Below are positions 21,801 to 34,702 of a stretch of DNA of 39,470 nt, piece after piece. The stretch lies in NCBI GenBank assembly GCA_905250885.1, contig CAJNOQ010000894.1:1-39470 (forward strand), written 5' to 3'. Each line of letters begins with the position of its first letter. Within the stretch, counting starts at the first letter, position 1. The DNA comes from Didymodactylos carnosus (Eukaryota; Rotifera; Eurotatoria; Philodinida; Philodinidae). A program made the position numbers and the translations under genes. Under the pieces are notes generated by a model. That model saw only the letters and a list, made by a program, of their open reading frames with translations. It ran no database searches and was not told where the DNA came from.

Positions 21801-22322
21801 AATCGAATTTCACCCTTCAAGAAGTCAGAGAAAAAATTCTGAAGTTTTTCGATAAATCATGTTGTCCTTATATACATATAGTGACAACAAAACACAACGG
21901 TGATTGAAAAAGAAACGGTTAACCGCCGGTTCTTCAAAATAACGCGGTCAATTGGCGGTTATTCGACTAACCGCGGTTAACCGACGGTTTTCTATAAAAA
22001 TAGACGACATGAGTACCTTCTCAATAATGTTTGTGATTGTTCTAGCACGGTATAGTACTATATGAAATCTATGTAGAGGACTTTCCGAATGCAGTTGCTG
22101 AAGCTGGAATTACACTGGATAAAACACTTGATCATATTCTATGGAACTATTTGAAAAAAGTTTCAAAGAATGGTTCAGTTAATTATCTGTAAGTCAATAA
22201 TTTTTCCGGATAAACTACTTTGCTACAAACTTCACTTGAATTACAGCCGATTCATTCAATCATTACCGAAATCAGACGCATCAACAAAAAAATCAACAAA
22301 GAAGATCCAAACAAAGAAGTAG
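18884..22322 (+). CDS. Leucine-rich-repeat protein, LRRC74A-like, 16 exons
   Basis: Exons: 18884-18951, 19009-19286, 19346-19515, 19633-19740, 19804-19903, 19983-20032, 20093-20174, 20241-20326, 20379-20418, 20474-20628, 20684-20776, 21015-21132, 21182-21277 (or 21316), 21359-21405, 22046-22188, 22247-22322. All are phase-consistent; total 569 aa, or 582 with the longer exon 13. Residues 1-116 are a charged N-terminal region. YIKACQQF marks the start of the repeat domain, as in LRRC74A. Residues about 135-410 are ribonuclease-inhibitor-type repeats (ELNL, ELDLSKN, KLDLSNC, ILNLSWNK, NLDLSMNG, ELNISNNR). Residues 411 to the end are non-repeat, with a Lys-rich tail. Such proteins are intracellular binding scaffolds; the partner is unknown. 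The ATG at 18884 is the first usable one, and additional upstream exons are possible. Intron 14 carries a dispersed repeat. Confidence 0.85.
20804..20873. mobile_element. 70-bp hairpin MITE in an LRR-gene intron
   Basis: TTGGCCAAACAGTTCTGCAA (20804-20823) is nearly the inverse of TTGCAGAACTTTTTAGCCAA (20854-20873). The centre contains the perfect palindrome AGTATTTAAATACT. TA follows the right end (20874-20875) and TA-GG precedes the left. A possible TA target and the AGGTTGGCC start recall mariner-type ends. It lies in the intron between exons 11 and 12. Confidence 0.55.
21471..22011 (+). repeat. Dispersed repeat with CGGTTAACCG motif clusters, copy 1
   Basis: About 540 bp lie entirely inside intron 14 of the LRR gene. 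Both ends are dense in GGTTAACCG-like motifs in both orientations, and the middle (from about 21640 to 21900) is unrelated, AT-rich sequence. It is clearly homologous along its length, in the same orientation, to 30215-30847; long shared runs include the segment around TAAATCATGTTGTCCTTATA. No coding capacity. It ends in a TATAAAAATA-containing segment. Confidence 0.75.
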
Positions 22323-23333
22323 TCAATTAGTTATAGGTATCAAACCACAACAGTAGCAAAAATTTTGTTTGTCTTATAAGATCATATATTTCTTTCAATA
22401 TTTTTTTTCTTTGGTGTTTTTTTTTCTTTCATTCTATATTGCAAAAGTCACAAAAAAAACGGAGAACAAAAATTTAATACACGAGCACGCGCTGTACAAG
22501 TAAAAGCAACGAGGATAGAAGCTGAAAAATCACTGTGCGTATGCGTGTGTACTAATTGCAGTTGCACGTATTATCTTTGTAAAACTTATTCTGCGTTTTC
22601 ATTTAAAACAAAAAAAAACAAAAACCACACACGAGACAAACATCAATTGAGCATTTCTTGATAGACATTTTTCTCACAGTTGATTATTGTAAAACAGCAG
22701 CACCATTCAGTTGTATGTTTATGCCGATTTTATGAGCAACAATAACAATGACAAATAAATTAAAACGTGTGAAAGTTATAAGAGACTGATGCATATGTAA
22801 TCATAAAGAACAAGCGATAAAAGCGAAATAAAACAAAATAACATTAAAAATAGGAAATGATAAAAATGTTTGCATAGGAAAAAAAATCATCATGACAGAG
22901 TCACATTTTATCTATTATGGGTAGTTTTCATCCGTCTCCACCTACGAAAAAAATAATAACAAGCCCATGATCCATTTTTTTAATTGTTTTTTTAATAGGA
23001 AACAAAAAACGAACGAAAATCATATTATATGTATAGTCTATGTATAGAATGAATAAATAGAATTTTTAAAATGAAGACAAAGTGGCCATAATAAATAAAC
23101 TAGTGGCGTATATAACGAAAAGAAAATCATTCTTGTTGTGTTTATAACACGAAAATTATCAAGACTTTAAACTTGGACAAATACATAATAAAAAAACATT
23201 GCACAAAAAGATCAATATAAACATACACAGCAATTAAGGGTTGATGTATACAAATATCATATCTATACACACACGCACCAATGAAAACAACAAAAAAACA
23301 ACAACCTGTAAACTAACATAAAAAAGCATATAA
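22323..23333. other. Intergenic region between convergent genes
   Basis: About 1 kb with no exon. It contains the 3' untranslated ends of the LRR gene (plus strand) and the SPATS2-like gene (minus strand), and long A-rich tracts. Confidence 0.45.
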
Positions 23334-23338
23334 TTTAT
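23333..23338 (-). promoter_or_regulatory. Polyadenylation signal AATAAA (minus strand)
   Basis: Hexamer read on the minus strand 3 bp after the stop of the SPATS2-like gene. Very short spacing, as in the gene at 1162. Confidence 0.4.
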
Positions 23339-23341
23339 TGA

Positions 23342-26300
23342 CTATTGTTGGGGTGATATATTTGTCGATGTTTGATTAGATCGTTGCTGTTGTCGGTGAT
23401 TCGAATAGTCGTTAGACGTATGACTAAAATTACCATTTATCTCATTGCTGTTGTTACCATTATGTGGATGTTTTGGTGGTGATTGATCATTTACATAACC
23501 ATTACGATCATTTACCTGTTTGGCATTATTATTTGAATGACGATTGTTATTTACAGTATTGATATTTTTATTAGAGTAAGTTGAGGGTGATATATTATGC
23601 GGAGTGTTTGATCTCTTTATGTTGCTGTTGTTGCTACTGTTAGGCTGAGTTATTCGCCCGCTTCCATTTAGACGACGGTTACCGTTAGGAGTGCCTTGTC
23701 CAAAATAATTCACGACGCCATTCATTTGTGGTGACGGTAATTGTTGACTACTTTGAAATGTGTTTCCACCACGAGCTCGCCGTCGTCGATTGTTTATTTC
23801 TGCAAAAATGAGATAAAAAAATATGCATTAAAATTAAAACAATCCTTTACGGAAAATTACGCCGTGAAATAATTAATTATTTTTATTCTTAAGAGACATT
23901 TCTAGGTAAAGAAAGAATTTTATAACTTCTCTATGAATTTTTTTACAACGTTTTTTATACTTACGCTGCGGATAATTCATATCTACATTATATAAATTTT
24001 CATAATAACCATTTGATTCTTCATAGCCATCATTATTATATCCATTTGTTTGAGGATAATAATAAGAATCAACGTCATTAGTCCACTGTTGTTGTTGTCG
24101 ATTTATTGCAGCAACTCCATTTCGTGACAATGCCATCATTGGTTGCTTATATCCATTTGGAGGCTCATTCCCATAAAAATTTCCATACGGATGATTTTTC
24201 GAAGACATAAGCGGTTGGTGAGATCTTGTGAGTGATGAATTGGCATATGACTGTTGATCTCCTAGTACGTGTTGTGGTTGATACTGCTCATCTCCATTTA
24301 CATAATTATGATTATTCATATAAATGGCTGTAGCTCGATCTCTTATTTGAGGTTTTCCATTCATGTTTGGTTTTTGTTGTATTGGAGATTGAACATCATT
24401 CGATGACGATGTTGAAAGTGCTCGATAATTGTTTTGGTCATTAGGAGTTACTTCTACAGCGTTCATAGTATTTACAGATGCTTCTTCATTATCCAAAAGA
24501 GTTGACGTTTGGCCTACAGATATAGTTCCTGTCGTCTGCGAAATATCATTATTATTGCTGTCCTTGACCATAACATCATTAGCTAGTGTATTATTCGATG
24601 CATTATCGTGTGACGAAATCGTACGCGTTCGATCTTTCTCTTTTCTATCAATTCTTAGTACTTTTCCAAAATTTGACAATATATTAATGATATTTTCATC
24701 ATATTCGAAACGATGTAATGTTTTCAGTTCATCAGCCAAATCATATCTTTTATCTGTAACAAATTGTTTAATATCATTACGTAAATCATTTATACCATAG
24801 TTATCTAAACGATCACAACGATCAACGCGTCCGCGTAGTTCAGCAGCGCGTTGCTGACGACGATTTATTAAATTTAAACCTTGTTGTTTAACATCATCCA
24901 TTTCTAAATATAACTGTACTTCACGCTCTTTTATAATGACCGTTAATTGTTTAAATATTTCATCTATTTTTTTAATCGATTGTTTAATTTCGTTATCAAA
25001 TGATGATTGAACATTTGTTAATGTTGATGTTTGACGTTGTAAATCTTTAATAGATTTTCCCAATACTAAAATTACAAAGACAATAAAAGAATAATCAACC
25101 TTCCAGGGATGGAAATATTTCGTTAAAGTCATTAGAATTGGTGGCATGCATAGGCTTCAATCGTAGTAAAAATCGTGTGTTTCGAAATCTATGTATAAAA
25201 ATTCTCGGTTCTGACTGATAATAGTAGTTTAGTCTACCTCTCTTTAATTAATATGAAAAAATGATAACTGCATTTACCTTTTTTATTATTCATAAGAGTT
25301 GTTTTAGATGCTGTTTTCACTACTGTCCCGTTAACATCTTGATGTTGCTGCGTTGAACTATTTGTTGTGGCTGTGGTAGTAGCTGCTGCTGATGCAAACG
25401 TTTGATCTTCTGATTGTTGTTGTATCTGTTCTTGTATTTGATTCATTGACGATGACGATGCAGTACGATTTCTTGTATTACGAAAACTGTGTCGTCGTCG
25501 TTGTTGCAGTTGATGTTTATTGTTATGACTATTTCGTGTGACTTGAGTTTGATCAGTATCTTTATTGTTATTCACATCACTATTATCCATAATAAGATCG
25601 TTTTGTTCTTCAACCGTTTGGTGTGGATTATTCAAAGAATAATCGTCACAGGCATCAGAAAATTCCATATTCTTGTTATTTAACGAGGATTGTAAATCAT
25701 CCGTAGTTAATGTTTCATCATAATTATTTGATTCTGTAAAAGAAAAGTAAACACTGTAGCAAAAAGTTAACGTCTAACAGTTATTATCTCGGTTGTAGAA
25801 CACTAATATCAAAGCACATAACATGATGTATTACGCTGTGTACGTTTGAAAGATAGTTCAAAATTAACAATAGAACTTACCGTGACTACAATAAGGGTGA
25901 AAGGAAACATCCGTTGACGATGAAAGATACGATTGTTGTTGATCATACGTATTATTATTATTATTTGTATAAATCGATGGTGTTTCATTCACATGCGTAT
26001 TTCTGTCTATTAGTGAGGATGATGGTAATGATAATGTAGAGAATGTGGCAGGTGAATTATTACTAAAATAATCTAAAAAGGAAAATAAAAATTATTTATT
26101 TTCCATTGTTTGTATGTATTTCTATTTCTATACCATTTGTAATTGATGTCACAGGTTGTGTTTTGTTCGCAAACTGATTAAATACATTTAAAACAAGTTG
26201 TGAAGGTCTCATAGGGACATGTGAAATTTGTGATGAGGTAGAAGATGATGAGATTGTCGGTGAAGCTACCAGACGATTATTGTTTCGTGTTCTAGCACCA

Positions 26301-26645
26301 CCACGACGTGAAGATGTCTGAAGAGGAAACAAAAAAACCTTTAAATAAATTAGAGAGAAAAAAGAATTGTTTAATTACCGATGAACGATTATTCATTTCC
26401 GTCCATCCGCTTAAGGCATCTTTAGCACCATCTAAAATATAACATACATTATTGTATTACTGAAATGGATTTTAAATAAATATTTGATACTACATACTTT
26501 TCTTAAATGCCTCAATTGTATCTTCAACATTTGATTCATAATGTAGCAATGCTAATTCAATTTGTTCACGTGTAAAATCAGAACTAATCTGTTGTCGAAC
26601 TTGTGCCACTTTGTCTCGCATCGAAGTCTTTTTAGTTTTTAACAT
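23342..26645 (-). CDS. SPATS2/SPATS2L-family protein, seven exons
   Basis: Exons: 26645-26498, 26431-26379, 26317-26134, 26072-25881, 25733-25278, 25065-23965, 23799-23342. Every junction is GT..AG with matching phase, giving 863 aa. Residues about 8-50 form a UBA-like helical segment (MRDKVAQVRQQI, EQIELALLHYESNVEDTIEAF), followed by an SGWTE-type motif, as in SPATS2. Residues about 346-490 match the conserved family core: KSIKDLQRQTS, IKKIDEIFKQL, a coiled-coil EREVQLYLEMDDVKQQ, and LRNDIKQFVTDKRYD. The rest is Asn/Gln/Ser-rich and disordered, including Arg-rich patches (RRRRARGG near the start of exon 7) that suit RNA binding. Vertebrate members are about 550 aa, so low-complexity insertions make this one much longer. 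The family is cytoplasmic or granule-associated with poorly defined function. The start is the first ATG in an exon closed upstream by a stop. Confidence 0.88.
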
Positions 26646-29600
26646 AATTGATAATGTTGTAATAATATAAGAAGTATCGGACAAATAAAAAAAAAATATA
26701 TATCACTGTTTTAATTTATAGTAAAAAATAATAAAAGTAAATTTGATCGTTTATATTAATGTTTTTCAATAACTATTATCCCTTATGCATTCTCAATATT
26801 TCTAAAACAAAATAGAAAAATTATTAAAAATTTTAGATCAATTTTGATAGTTTATCTACTAACAATTGTTATGTTCACTTATAAATAAGGATAGTATACT
26901 ATGTCTTGTTTCGTTCACTCATACAAAAACGACATACCTTCTTCGCTATTTTTTCCTGCTACAAACACATATTTTCATTAATAAGAAAAAGGTGTTTGTC
27001 TTATTTTGCTTTCTCGCTTTTTTTTTCTTTTCCGTATATAAAATGGCGTTTGCAGATCAAACTATATTTATTCAACCTGCAATTTACCTGATGTTGCTAG
27101 TTTTTTCTTTTTTCTTTATATTTTACTCTTACATTATTACACGAGGTTTTCTCACAATAATAAACAAATAGTTTATGACTATGCGCTTCAACAGTTTTTC
27201 TCACTTACTGAAATCATTATTAAATGTTCTGTTTCTTAAAAATCAACCTTCTATGTTTTATCAAATCAATGTATGTTACGGAAGAAAAGCAATTTGTTAA
27301 CATCTAAAATCTCATGTAAGAGAAAAAAATATTTAACACTTATTGCACAATCAAAAAGAATCTGTACTAGTTTGAATAAAAAAGGTAATCTGGTTTCTGT
27401 AAACTTCTCGATGTTTCAGTAGAAGACAGACATAGTCATTCATTCACCAGTTCAATGAATTTGACGTAGGTAAAATGATATTATTCATAATGTCACGTGA
27501 CAGATGATATCGAAATTGTTGTTAAAACATAAGCCATTTTCATAATCACAATACGAAACACTAGAATCCATATAGTTATGGTCAGACACATTTTCAAGAG
27601 CAAGCTAACTAAACTAAACATATTTACAATGGTGTTGAGACTAATGATGGTACACTTTTTCAGTGGTTAAGTAAGCTTGTAGTATTCATTAGCGTTACTA
27701 CTTTATAGTAATGAAAATATTTTGTACTAGAAATATGAAAATATAACATCGCATTAATTAATCTTGTGATATTTTAGAAAAAAAACATACATTTATGACG
27801 TTATATAAACAGATCATCCGTATCGACGAATAAATGACTAGCCGTTAACTTATATATAATAGATTATTGTCTTTTGCGCGCTGTGTCATAGATAGTTATT
27901 AATGCTATGCTATAATGCGCGTTTAAGTATATATGCATATGTTAAAAATCTTTGCTAATTCTATTAATTGACCGATAATTACATTTGAGTATATACATGA
28001 ATTTAAACGATTGTATAGAACGGTATAGTGTTTATTGTAATGTGTGCAAAAAGTTCTTTAAAGGACTGTGAAAATGACAACATACTATCTCGCGCAAAAT
28101 TGAAGAATAATGCTACTACATAAAGAGCAGTAATTTCATTTTCTTTGTGAATAAAAGAACTAATTTTAGATGTTCTAGTTTCCAAATATCAAACTTCAGA
28201 ATAAAAAATAATTGAAGTATACTGTCTCCCATCCTATGTTTTGTCTACAAAATAACGATTTTATTCTTTAAAATTATTAAGTTTGAAAAAAAAGTCATTG
28301 TACTAGTATTTATAGAACATATACACAGTTACACAGTTCAAGTTGTTCATGAAGAACGTGTTCTTATAGTGTCTATAGTTTCAAATGTGTCATAAATACT
28401 TTCACTCATAAAAAGTTATAAAGACTCAAAATTAGAAAGTGTAATGATTAAATATAACAGAATATTAAGTAGCTCATTTGTAGTTGTCAAACCCTTGAAA
28501 AATTGTCACTAACTCATTATTTATTATTTTGAATTTAATCTCTATGATTGACAAATATAATATCAAATTACCGTCATTTTGACCTTTTATAGACTGTCTT
28601 TTCATACGTGTCATACTTATATCACTAACATTACTTTCATTTAAATCAAATATTTATATTATCATGCAATGAATATGAGGTATACGCCTCATTTGACGTT
28701 TCTTCTTCTTCTACCATAAAATTATAATTAATTATTTTGTTTAGACAAATTGTATTAATTAGAAAAAAAGATTTTTATTCATATTATTAGAAAGATTAAC
28801 TAAATTTATCTTATTGTACGGTTATTTTATCATTTTTCATTATTAAATTACTTTAAGAAATTTTCTCTATTTACATACGAGTGGCATACATTCCTATGTT
28901 ATCAAACAAAGTTATCGTTTTCTATATTCTTTTTTTTTTTTATGTAGTAAAACAATCAAATACAATCCATATTTTTTGCAATAACAATGTATTTTTGTCA
29001 AAAATGAAATAAATATAAACATAATAAATTCTTTTTCTTTATAATTTATGTAAAGACGAAAAAACAAATTAATGTTTGAATTTATTAAATATGATGACAA
29101 ATATTTTTTATTAGTTTAATCTATATATGGTTTTGCCTTCAAATAGTTGAAACATATTAAAAAGTTTATAACCTTGAACATCTTGACCTAAGTTGATTTT
29201 TGCAGTTCGTCTGCAAAGATCAAGTTCGTATGTTCGATCCTAGCTCATAACAAGAATTAATTTTGTGTTTTGATAGTTTTACATTTCAAAATGATATAAT
29301 GGAAATTTATATTCTCGATTTCAATCTGATTCAAGATTAAAGTTTAAACCAATATCAAATACATTTAATAGAAGAAATGTCGTCGAAGTGTGGATAAAAA
29401 CAAAAGGTGAAAATCTGTGTTTCATATATGTATACACTATAGATATTACTTTACATCATTTTATTCACTTATTCATAATATTAATGACACTTAGACATTT
29501 TAGTGCATACAATTAAAGTGGAATTTTTCTTTCTCCACAAAAATACAATAACGTCCATTGTTTTATGAGAGTTTACTTGTCATGGATGGATAGTTAAAAA

Positions 29601-30214
29601 AACACGTACAATGGAAATCGACACTACGGTTAAATTTTTTTTTTCAGAAAATATATTTTTCTTGTTCAAATAGTCGAAAAAAATACTGGAACTCCTACAT
29701 AAAAACTCGACTTTTGATTTTAAATATCGCCTCACGCCGAAATTTGACGCTTTGAAAAAATTTAAAATTTAAGATAGAAACTGAAATATCTGCGATAACA
29801 ATTTGGAATCGAGCAGATCATTTTTTCGAGCGTCATAATGTGACTAGTTTGTAACCGTTCGTGATTAAGTATCATTTTAGTATTAAAAATATCATTAGAC
29901 AGGATCCTTTTTCTGGAGCATTTGCACTGATCTTTATATCTCTGTGAAGAACTATCGGAAAACTTCAGAGGATGCCTCATTATGAAGAGAACATTTTACT
30001 CTATCATCTATGCTAAGAAAATATTTTCAAGTTGCTAGAAACGAGAGGAAAATTTCTGAAAGTGTTTTTAAGCTTTTGAAAAAAATTTTAAAAATTCAGA
30101 ACTTCTTCAAAAAATAAGTGGAAAGCTGGAAGTAGATTCATCTTGTAGTCTAGACTTTCCTCTACATCAGGCTATGTGCAACTTAAAATAGAAATTTTTT
30201 CAAAGAAGAGAGGA
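26646..30214. other. No gene seen, about 3.5 kb
   Basis: AT-rich with long T and A runs. Scanning both strands for exons with splice sites and protein-like composition gave nothing. The first few hundred bases are presumably the SPATS2-like promoter and 5' untranslated region. Confidence 0.4.
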
Positions 30215-30847
30215 CCCATGTTTATCAAACCGGCAAAAAGCCGTCCATGAACCGCGGTTCACCGTTCGGTTGAGTGTGCGCTTACCGTCCGGTTAATCGC
30301 AATTAACCGCAAATCAGCACAAAATGCTCGGTTAACTGCGGTTAATTGACGGTTTTTTTGGTGAGCAAGCGGTATCCTCCGAGCATTTTTTCATTTTTCT
30401 TTTGAGTGTTGAACTTTCATATGTTTCATAGCAGTAAAACTGTCGGTTAGTCACAATACCATACCGGTGAAGTTTTGGACTGAGCAGTACCTATTTGCTT
30501 CGGAGGACTCTCAGATGCAGTCTGAGAAAGATATTTACACAATACAAATTTACATTGTTCACATTTCAAGAAGTCATGGAAAAATTCTGAAGTTTTTCGA
30601 TAAATCATGTTGTCCTTATATACATATAGTGACCACAAAACAAAACGGTGATTGAAAAAGAAACGATTAACCGTCGGTTCTTCGAAATAACGCGGCCAAT
30701 TGGCGATTAATTTTCCAAACCGCGATATCAAAAATATCGACGGTTAACCGCGATTAATCGACGGTTTATAGCAAGCCGCGGTCAATTGGCGGTTATTCGT
30801 CGAACCACGGTTAACCGACGGTTTCCTATAAAAATAAGCAACATGGG
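30215..30847 (+). repeat. Dispersed repeat with CGGTTAACCG motif clusters, copy 2
   Basis: Homologous to 21471-22011 over its whole length, but about 90 bp longer. The extra sequence lies in the right-hand motif cluster (about 30708-30800), where additional GGTTAACCGCGATTAAT-type units appear, consistent with local tandem expansion. The outer ends read CCCATGTT at the left and AACATGGG at the right, a short inverted terminus. No ORF of substance. Confidence 0.75.
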
Positions 30848-30869
30848 GAGGTATCCTTAAAATCGTATA

Positions 30870-31271
30870 ACTCTCCTATTCGTATAAGTGTCTTACCGTT
30901 TTTTGTTTTTGTCTGTGTTACAATATTAGATAAAATCACTGTGAAACGAGGAAAAGCGTCTTATTTTATAGCTGGAAGTGTGCCCTTCAAAATCCGCCCT
31001 ATGATCAGCTCAATTTAACTTTTTTTAACATCTTGACTTTATAATTAAAATGCAGTAAGCTCAAAATTAACATGCCTAGTTTCGGGATGTTTAGTATTTC
31101 AATTGTAGCGCAAAGATGATTGAGTGAATTGAGCTGATCTCAGGATGGATTTTGAAGAGCACCCTTCTAACTACAAAATAAGACATCCTTCCTCTTTTCA
31201 CTTGTATTTTTTTCCAATATTGTAATATAAACAAAAGCACAAGCAACAAGGCACTTACACGGTAGGAGAGT
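30870..31271. mobile_element. 400-bp inverted-repeat element
   Basis: Arms of about 146 bp (30870-31015 and 31126-31271) are imperfect inverted copies. They share ACTCTCCTA termini, a middle stretch around ATTTTGTAGTTAGAAGGGTG / TTTATAGCTGGAAGTGTGCC, and an inner GATCAGCTCAATT / AATTGAGCTGATC. The spacer is about 110 bp. There is no coding region and no target duplication was seen. It starts only 22 bp after the dispersed repeat copy 2. Confidence 0.65.
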
Positions 31272-33390
31272 GTTGTGACCAGTTATCTTTGAGAACGCAT
31301 AATACGGTTATCGATCAATCATTTCTGAATGGGCTGTAAAAAAGAGTACTTTGTCTCAGACAACCTTCGGACTCCATGAGTTATTCTAAACGCACTGGTA
31401 CAGAAGTTAATTTTCATTTATAAGACAAGATGTACGTAGAGAGAGCGTTAGGCTATTCTTTCAAACTTCAACAACAGTGTTTTTAAGAGAATAATAAAGC
31501 GAAAAAGGAACAGTTGACAATGTTTAAAGTACAGAATAACCGAGAAATTTTACATCTCTTATTTTACGTCACACATTCTATGTAATAACTTGAAAAGTTA
31601 TTATGAATACGAGAATCATATAGTCAACTTGAGATTATAATAATGACACTGATCTTGAAAATACTGACTTCAAGAACTGGTTTCACTGAAAATTATTTAA
31701 ATATTCAACGCTAACAAAGAGAAATAAGTAGACACTTTGAAAAAACGAGAATTTGTCAAGAATGAACAAACTATTCGATTTGATAAACATCAAAAACACT
31801 TACCTGATAATAATGGAAAGAGCAAAAATATGAAATCACATTGAAATATTTGGAAACAACAACAATCAAAAGAAAAATTCTAGCTAATTTTTCGCACATA
31901 CACAAACGTATATAAATATATTATAATATTTTTTTTTTTCTTGTCATAAAACTGTCTGATTTTCTCTCTTTTTTAAATTCAATTTGATACATATGTTGAT
32001 GTTAGAATAATGGTGAGTGCCACGCACAGAACATAATTTATACATCAAAAATACAAAATCATACACAAAAAAATTACCAGTTAGTAGGCTCCAGATGTCT
32101 CCACTAAGAAAACAGAAAAATAAATCGGAGTTTTTTCATTGGAATAACACATCAATGATGTAGGTTTTTTTGCCGTGAGTAGGCAGATCATAAAAGAATA
32201 GAAGAAAAATGATTCTATCTCACCTAAGAGACAGTTTTGTGGCTCACTATTATGAAGGTCATAAGAAAGAACTATCAAGAGATATCTTATTAGAGAACCT
32301 AAGAAAATAAGGGTTCGTTGTTTATTGAAATAAAAAGTTTTATATTGTTTAATACAGTCCGAATATAATTGTTTCACATAAATTTAGAAGAGTTAGACAA
32401 AATAAATATATTTTCCACACATGACTTTAATTCTTCGGCTTGCGATCATATCATTTACAATGATTCGACTAGTTTTTTTTCTCTCAACGACATATAAATC
32501 ATCCTGAAAGCTGATATAGGATCATTACGAGATACAAAATGTCCTTGAAAAGATAAAACATTTCATTTTACAAACTAACGCCGAGTTTTGACACTTTAAA
32601 CTGAAAACTAAACTCATCAAGAACTTAACTGAGAATTTCATTGGAACATTTCTATAAGTTGATCATTATTGACAATCAGATGAACTGTCGTAGGCAACGA
32701 TCGATAGACACGAGCCTCACTAGATTTTATCTCCTACATGAATGAATCTTAGTGAACATCGTAACCCTAGAGCTCTAAACGTTTTTAACTTTAAGATAGT
32801 CTGTGAAAAATCATTCCATACTACTAGAATGAGAATTTTTCTTAAATTGATACTACTTTCGAGCGAGAAAAAACGATAAATAAGAATTAAATAGGTTTCA
32901 AGAAGCTCCGCCACCTGTGTGAACTGTGACAGAACTGTATCGAATCATCAAACGTTACTTGATTAAATCTTAAAATTTTTGAACTTCAATTGATTGCATC
33001 GAAGTCGTGTTTTAGTTTTTCAAAAACAAACCCTTTCAGTATTCAAGGATACTCACACATGAGGTTATTAGTATTTTCTTACTAATATTAAAAAATATGT
33101 AACAAACTTTTTCTTTCTTTATTCTTCCCTATATAAATGTGACTATGTAAAAATGCCCGCAATGGTGTAAATGATCCTCTAAAGAAAAGAGTCTAAAGAA
33201 AATATGTGACAAATCGTTATTGATGTATAAAAGACGAAGAAACAAATATCATGATCACATCAAATTGTTTGACTATAAAATGAAAAACTTGTCATTATCA
33301 TAAAACCGTGAATTGTTAATGTAACATATTACATTTTTCACTTCATTCTTTCATTTTCAATTTACTTAAAAACAAAGAACGGGGGACGAT
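31272..33390. other. No gene seen
   Basis: About 2.1 kb of AT-rich sequence without supportable exons or repeats. Confidence 0.4.
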
Positions 33391-34702
33391 TTCTGCAACA
33401 AAATGGCCGTATAAATTTTTAAAAATCTATCGATTGGAACTGATCAGAAACGTTTGTTATTGAGTTTTTAATAGTTGTGTGCTTTAAAAGTTGATTGTAG
33501 ATTAACATATGCTGAAATTTTTAATCATTCTTAGGCATCGGTCCAAAAAACCTATTCGATCGTATTGATTCAGTTTTCTGTGCGGGTTCGATGTTCTTGA
33601 TAGAATCTTATATATGAAAACATGCACAATTACACAGGCTTTAAAACGTACATAGCACATCTATCAAAAAAATGTCTCATAGAGTTATTGGTCAAACATT
33701 ATCTGACTACTTGCTTCCTGTATATGTAACCTTTATTGAATATAATAAAATGCAATGAAGTGTAGTGCTGTAAAAAAATCAGACCCGAAATGCTTGTGAT
33801 ATAGAAAAATGCAGAATTCAACAAGTTTCAAATTGAAATACATTAGATTTTTTAGAAAGTCAAGCATTTATATACTGAACAGTATATGACTGTCCTGACT
33901 TTTATTTACGGGACTCTCAAAACTATTGGGCGTTTATTTTCAGTTTTTCTCCTCGAAGGTCATAGCTACAACAAATCTGAATAAAGATTTGCATGGCTCA
34001 AGAACTTTACAATTTGGTCTGTCGCAGATAAGGATTTCATTGAAGTTTCTGCAATCTTCTGCAAGCCTCTGAGTTCTCTACAGCACTGTTTCATCCGACA
34101 GCATTCAATTTGAGAAAGACCCCAGGTTACCAAAATTAGCGAAATTAATCGGAAAACAGGAGAAATGTCTTTAATTTTTTCCCATAAGTCTAACAAACAA
34201 TTTGAAAGAATGTGTTATAGCTCATTTGGTAGTCCTTTTCATTCTGCGCTTTCCAATTATATAAACTATTTCTAATCTCTATCTGTGGAAGAAACTATAA
34301 TCATTTTTATGTATCACCACGGGTAAAACTCGAGATATCTGTCAGGTACTTGTCCAATACATCTACAAAGGCAAATTTTTATAGTTCATTTTGTAGCCCT
34401 TTCAATTCTACACTTTTCTATATATAAACCATTCCGGGACTGGGTACACTGACAAAACTATATTCATTTTATTATATTCAATGAGGGTTACATATACAGG
34501 AAGCAAATAGTCAGAGATAATGTTTGACCAATAATTCTATGAAGACATTAGTTTGAAAAGGTATGGTATAGATCATTTTAAAGCATGTGTAATCGCGCAT
34601 GTTTTCATATATAAGATTCTATCAAGAACATCGAACTCGATCAGTTCCAGATGAGTTCCAATCGATATCTTTTAAAAAATATATAGGGCCATTTTCTTAC
34701 AG
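33391..34702. mobile_element. 1.3 kb asymmetric foldback element
   Basis: The left arm (33391-33753) and right arm (34464-34702) are inverted copies. Examples are GAACATCGAAC near 34625 against GTTCGATGTTC near 33587, and TATATTCAATGAGGGTTACA against its inverse near 33730. The left arm carries roughly 120 extra bases. The 710-bp interior contains two direct copies of a ~50-bp unit (34217-34267 and 34381-34430). No transposase is present. Confidence 0.65.
34217..34430 (+). repeat. Direct repeat inside the foldback element
   Basis: Two ~50-bp copies, 34217-34267 and 34381-34430, begin ATAG(C/T)TCATTT(G/T)GTAG and end in TATATAAAC. They are separated by about 110 bp. Function unknown; probably part of the element. 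Confidence 0.5.

Noticed and set aside
26866-27171. 101-codon plus-strand frame with hydrophobic translation
   Set aside because: Composition is that of T-rich DNA (Phe/Leu/Tyr runs), with no splice context or recognisable motif.
29160-29250. tRNA-like GTTCGATCC box with a small upstream hairpin
   Set aside because: The anticodon-like stem has a five-base loop and no acceptor stem or A-box could be paired, so no tRNA gene is called.
30447-30731. 94-codon minus-strand frame
   Set aside because: It lies wholly inside the CGGTTAACCG repeat, and the frame is not visibly preserved in the other copy.
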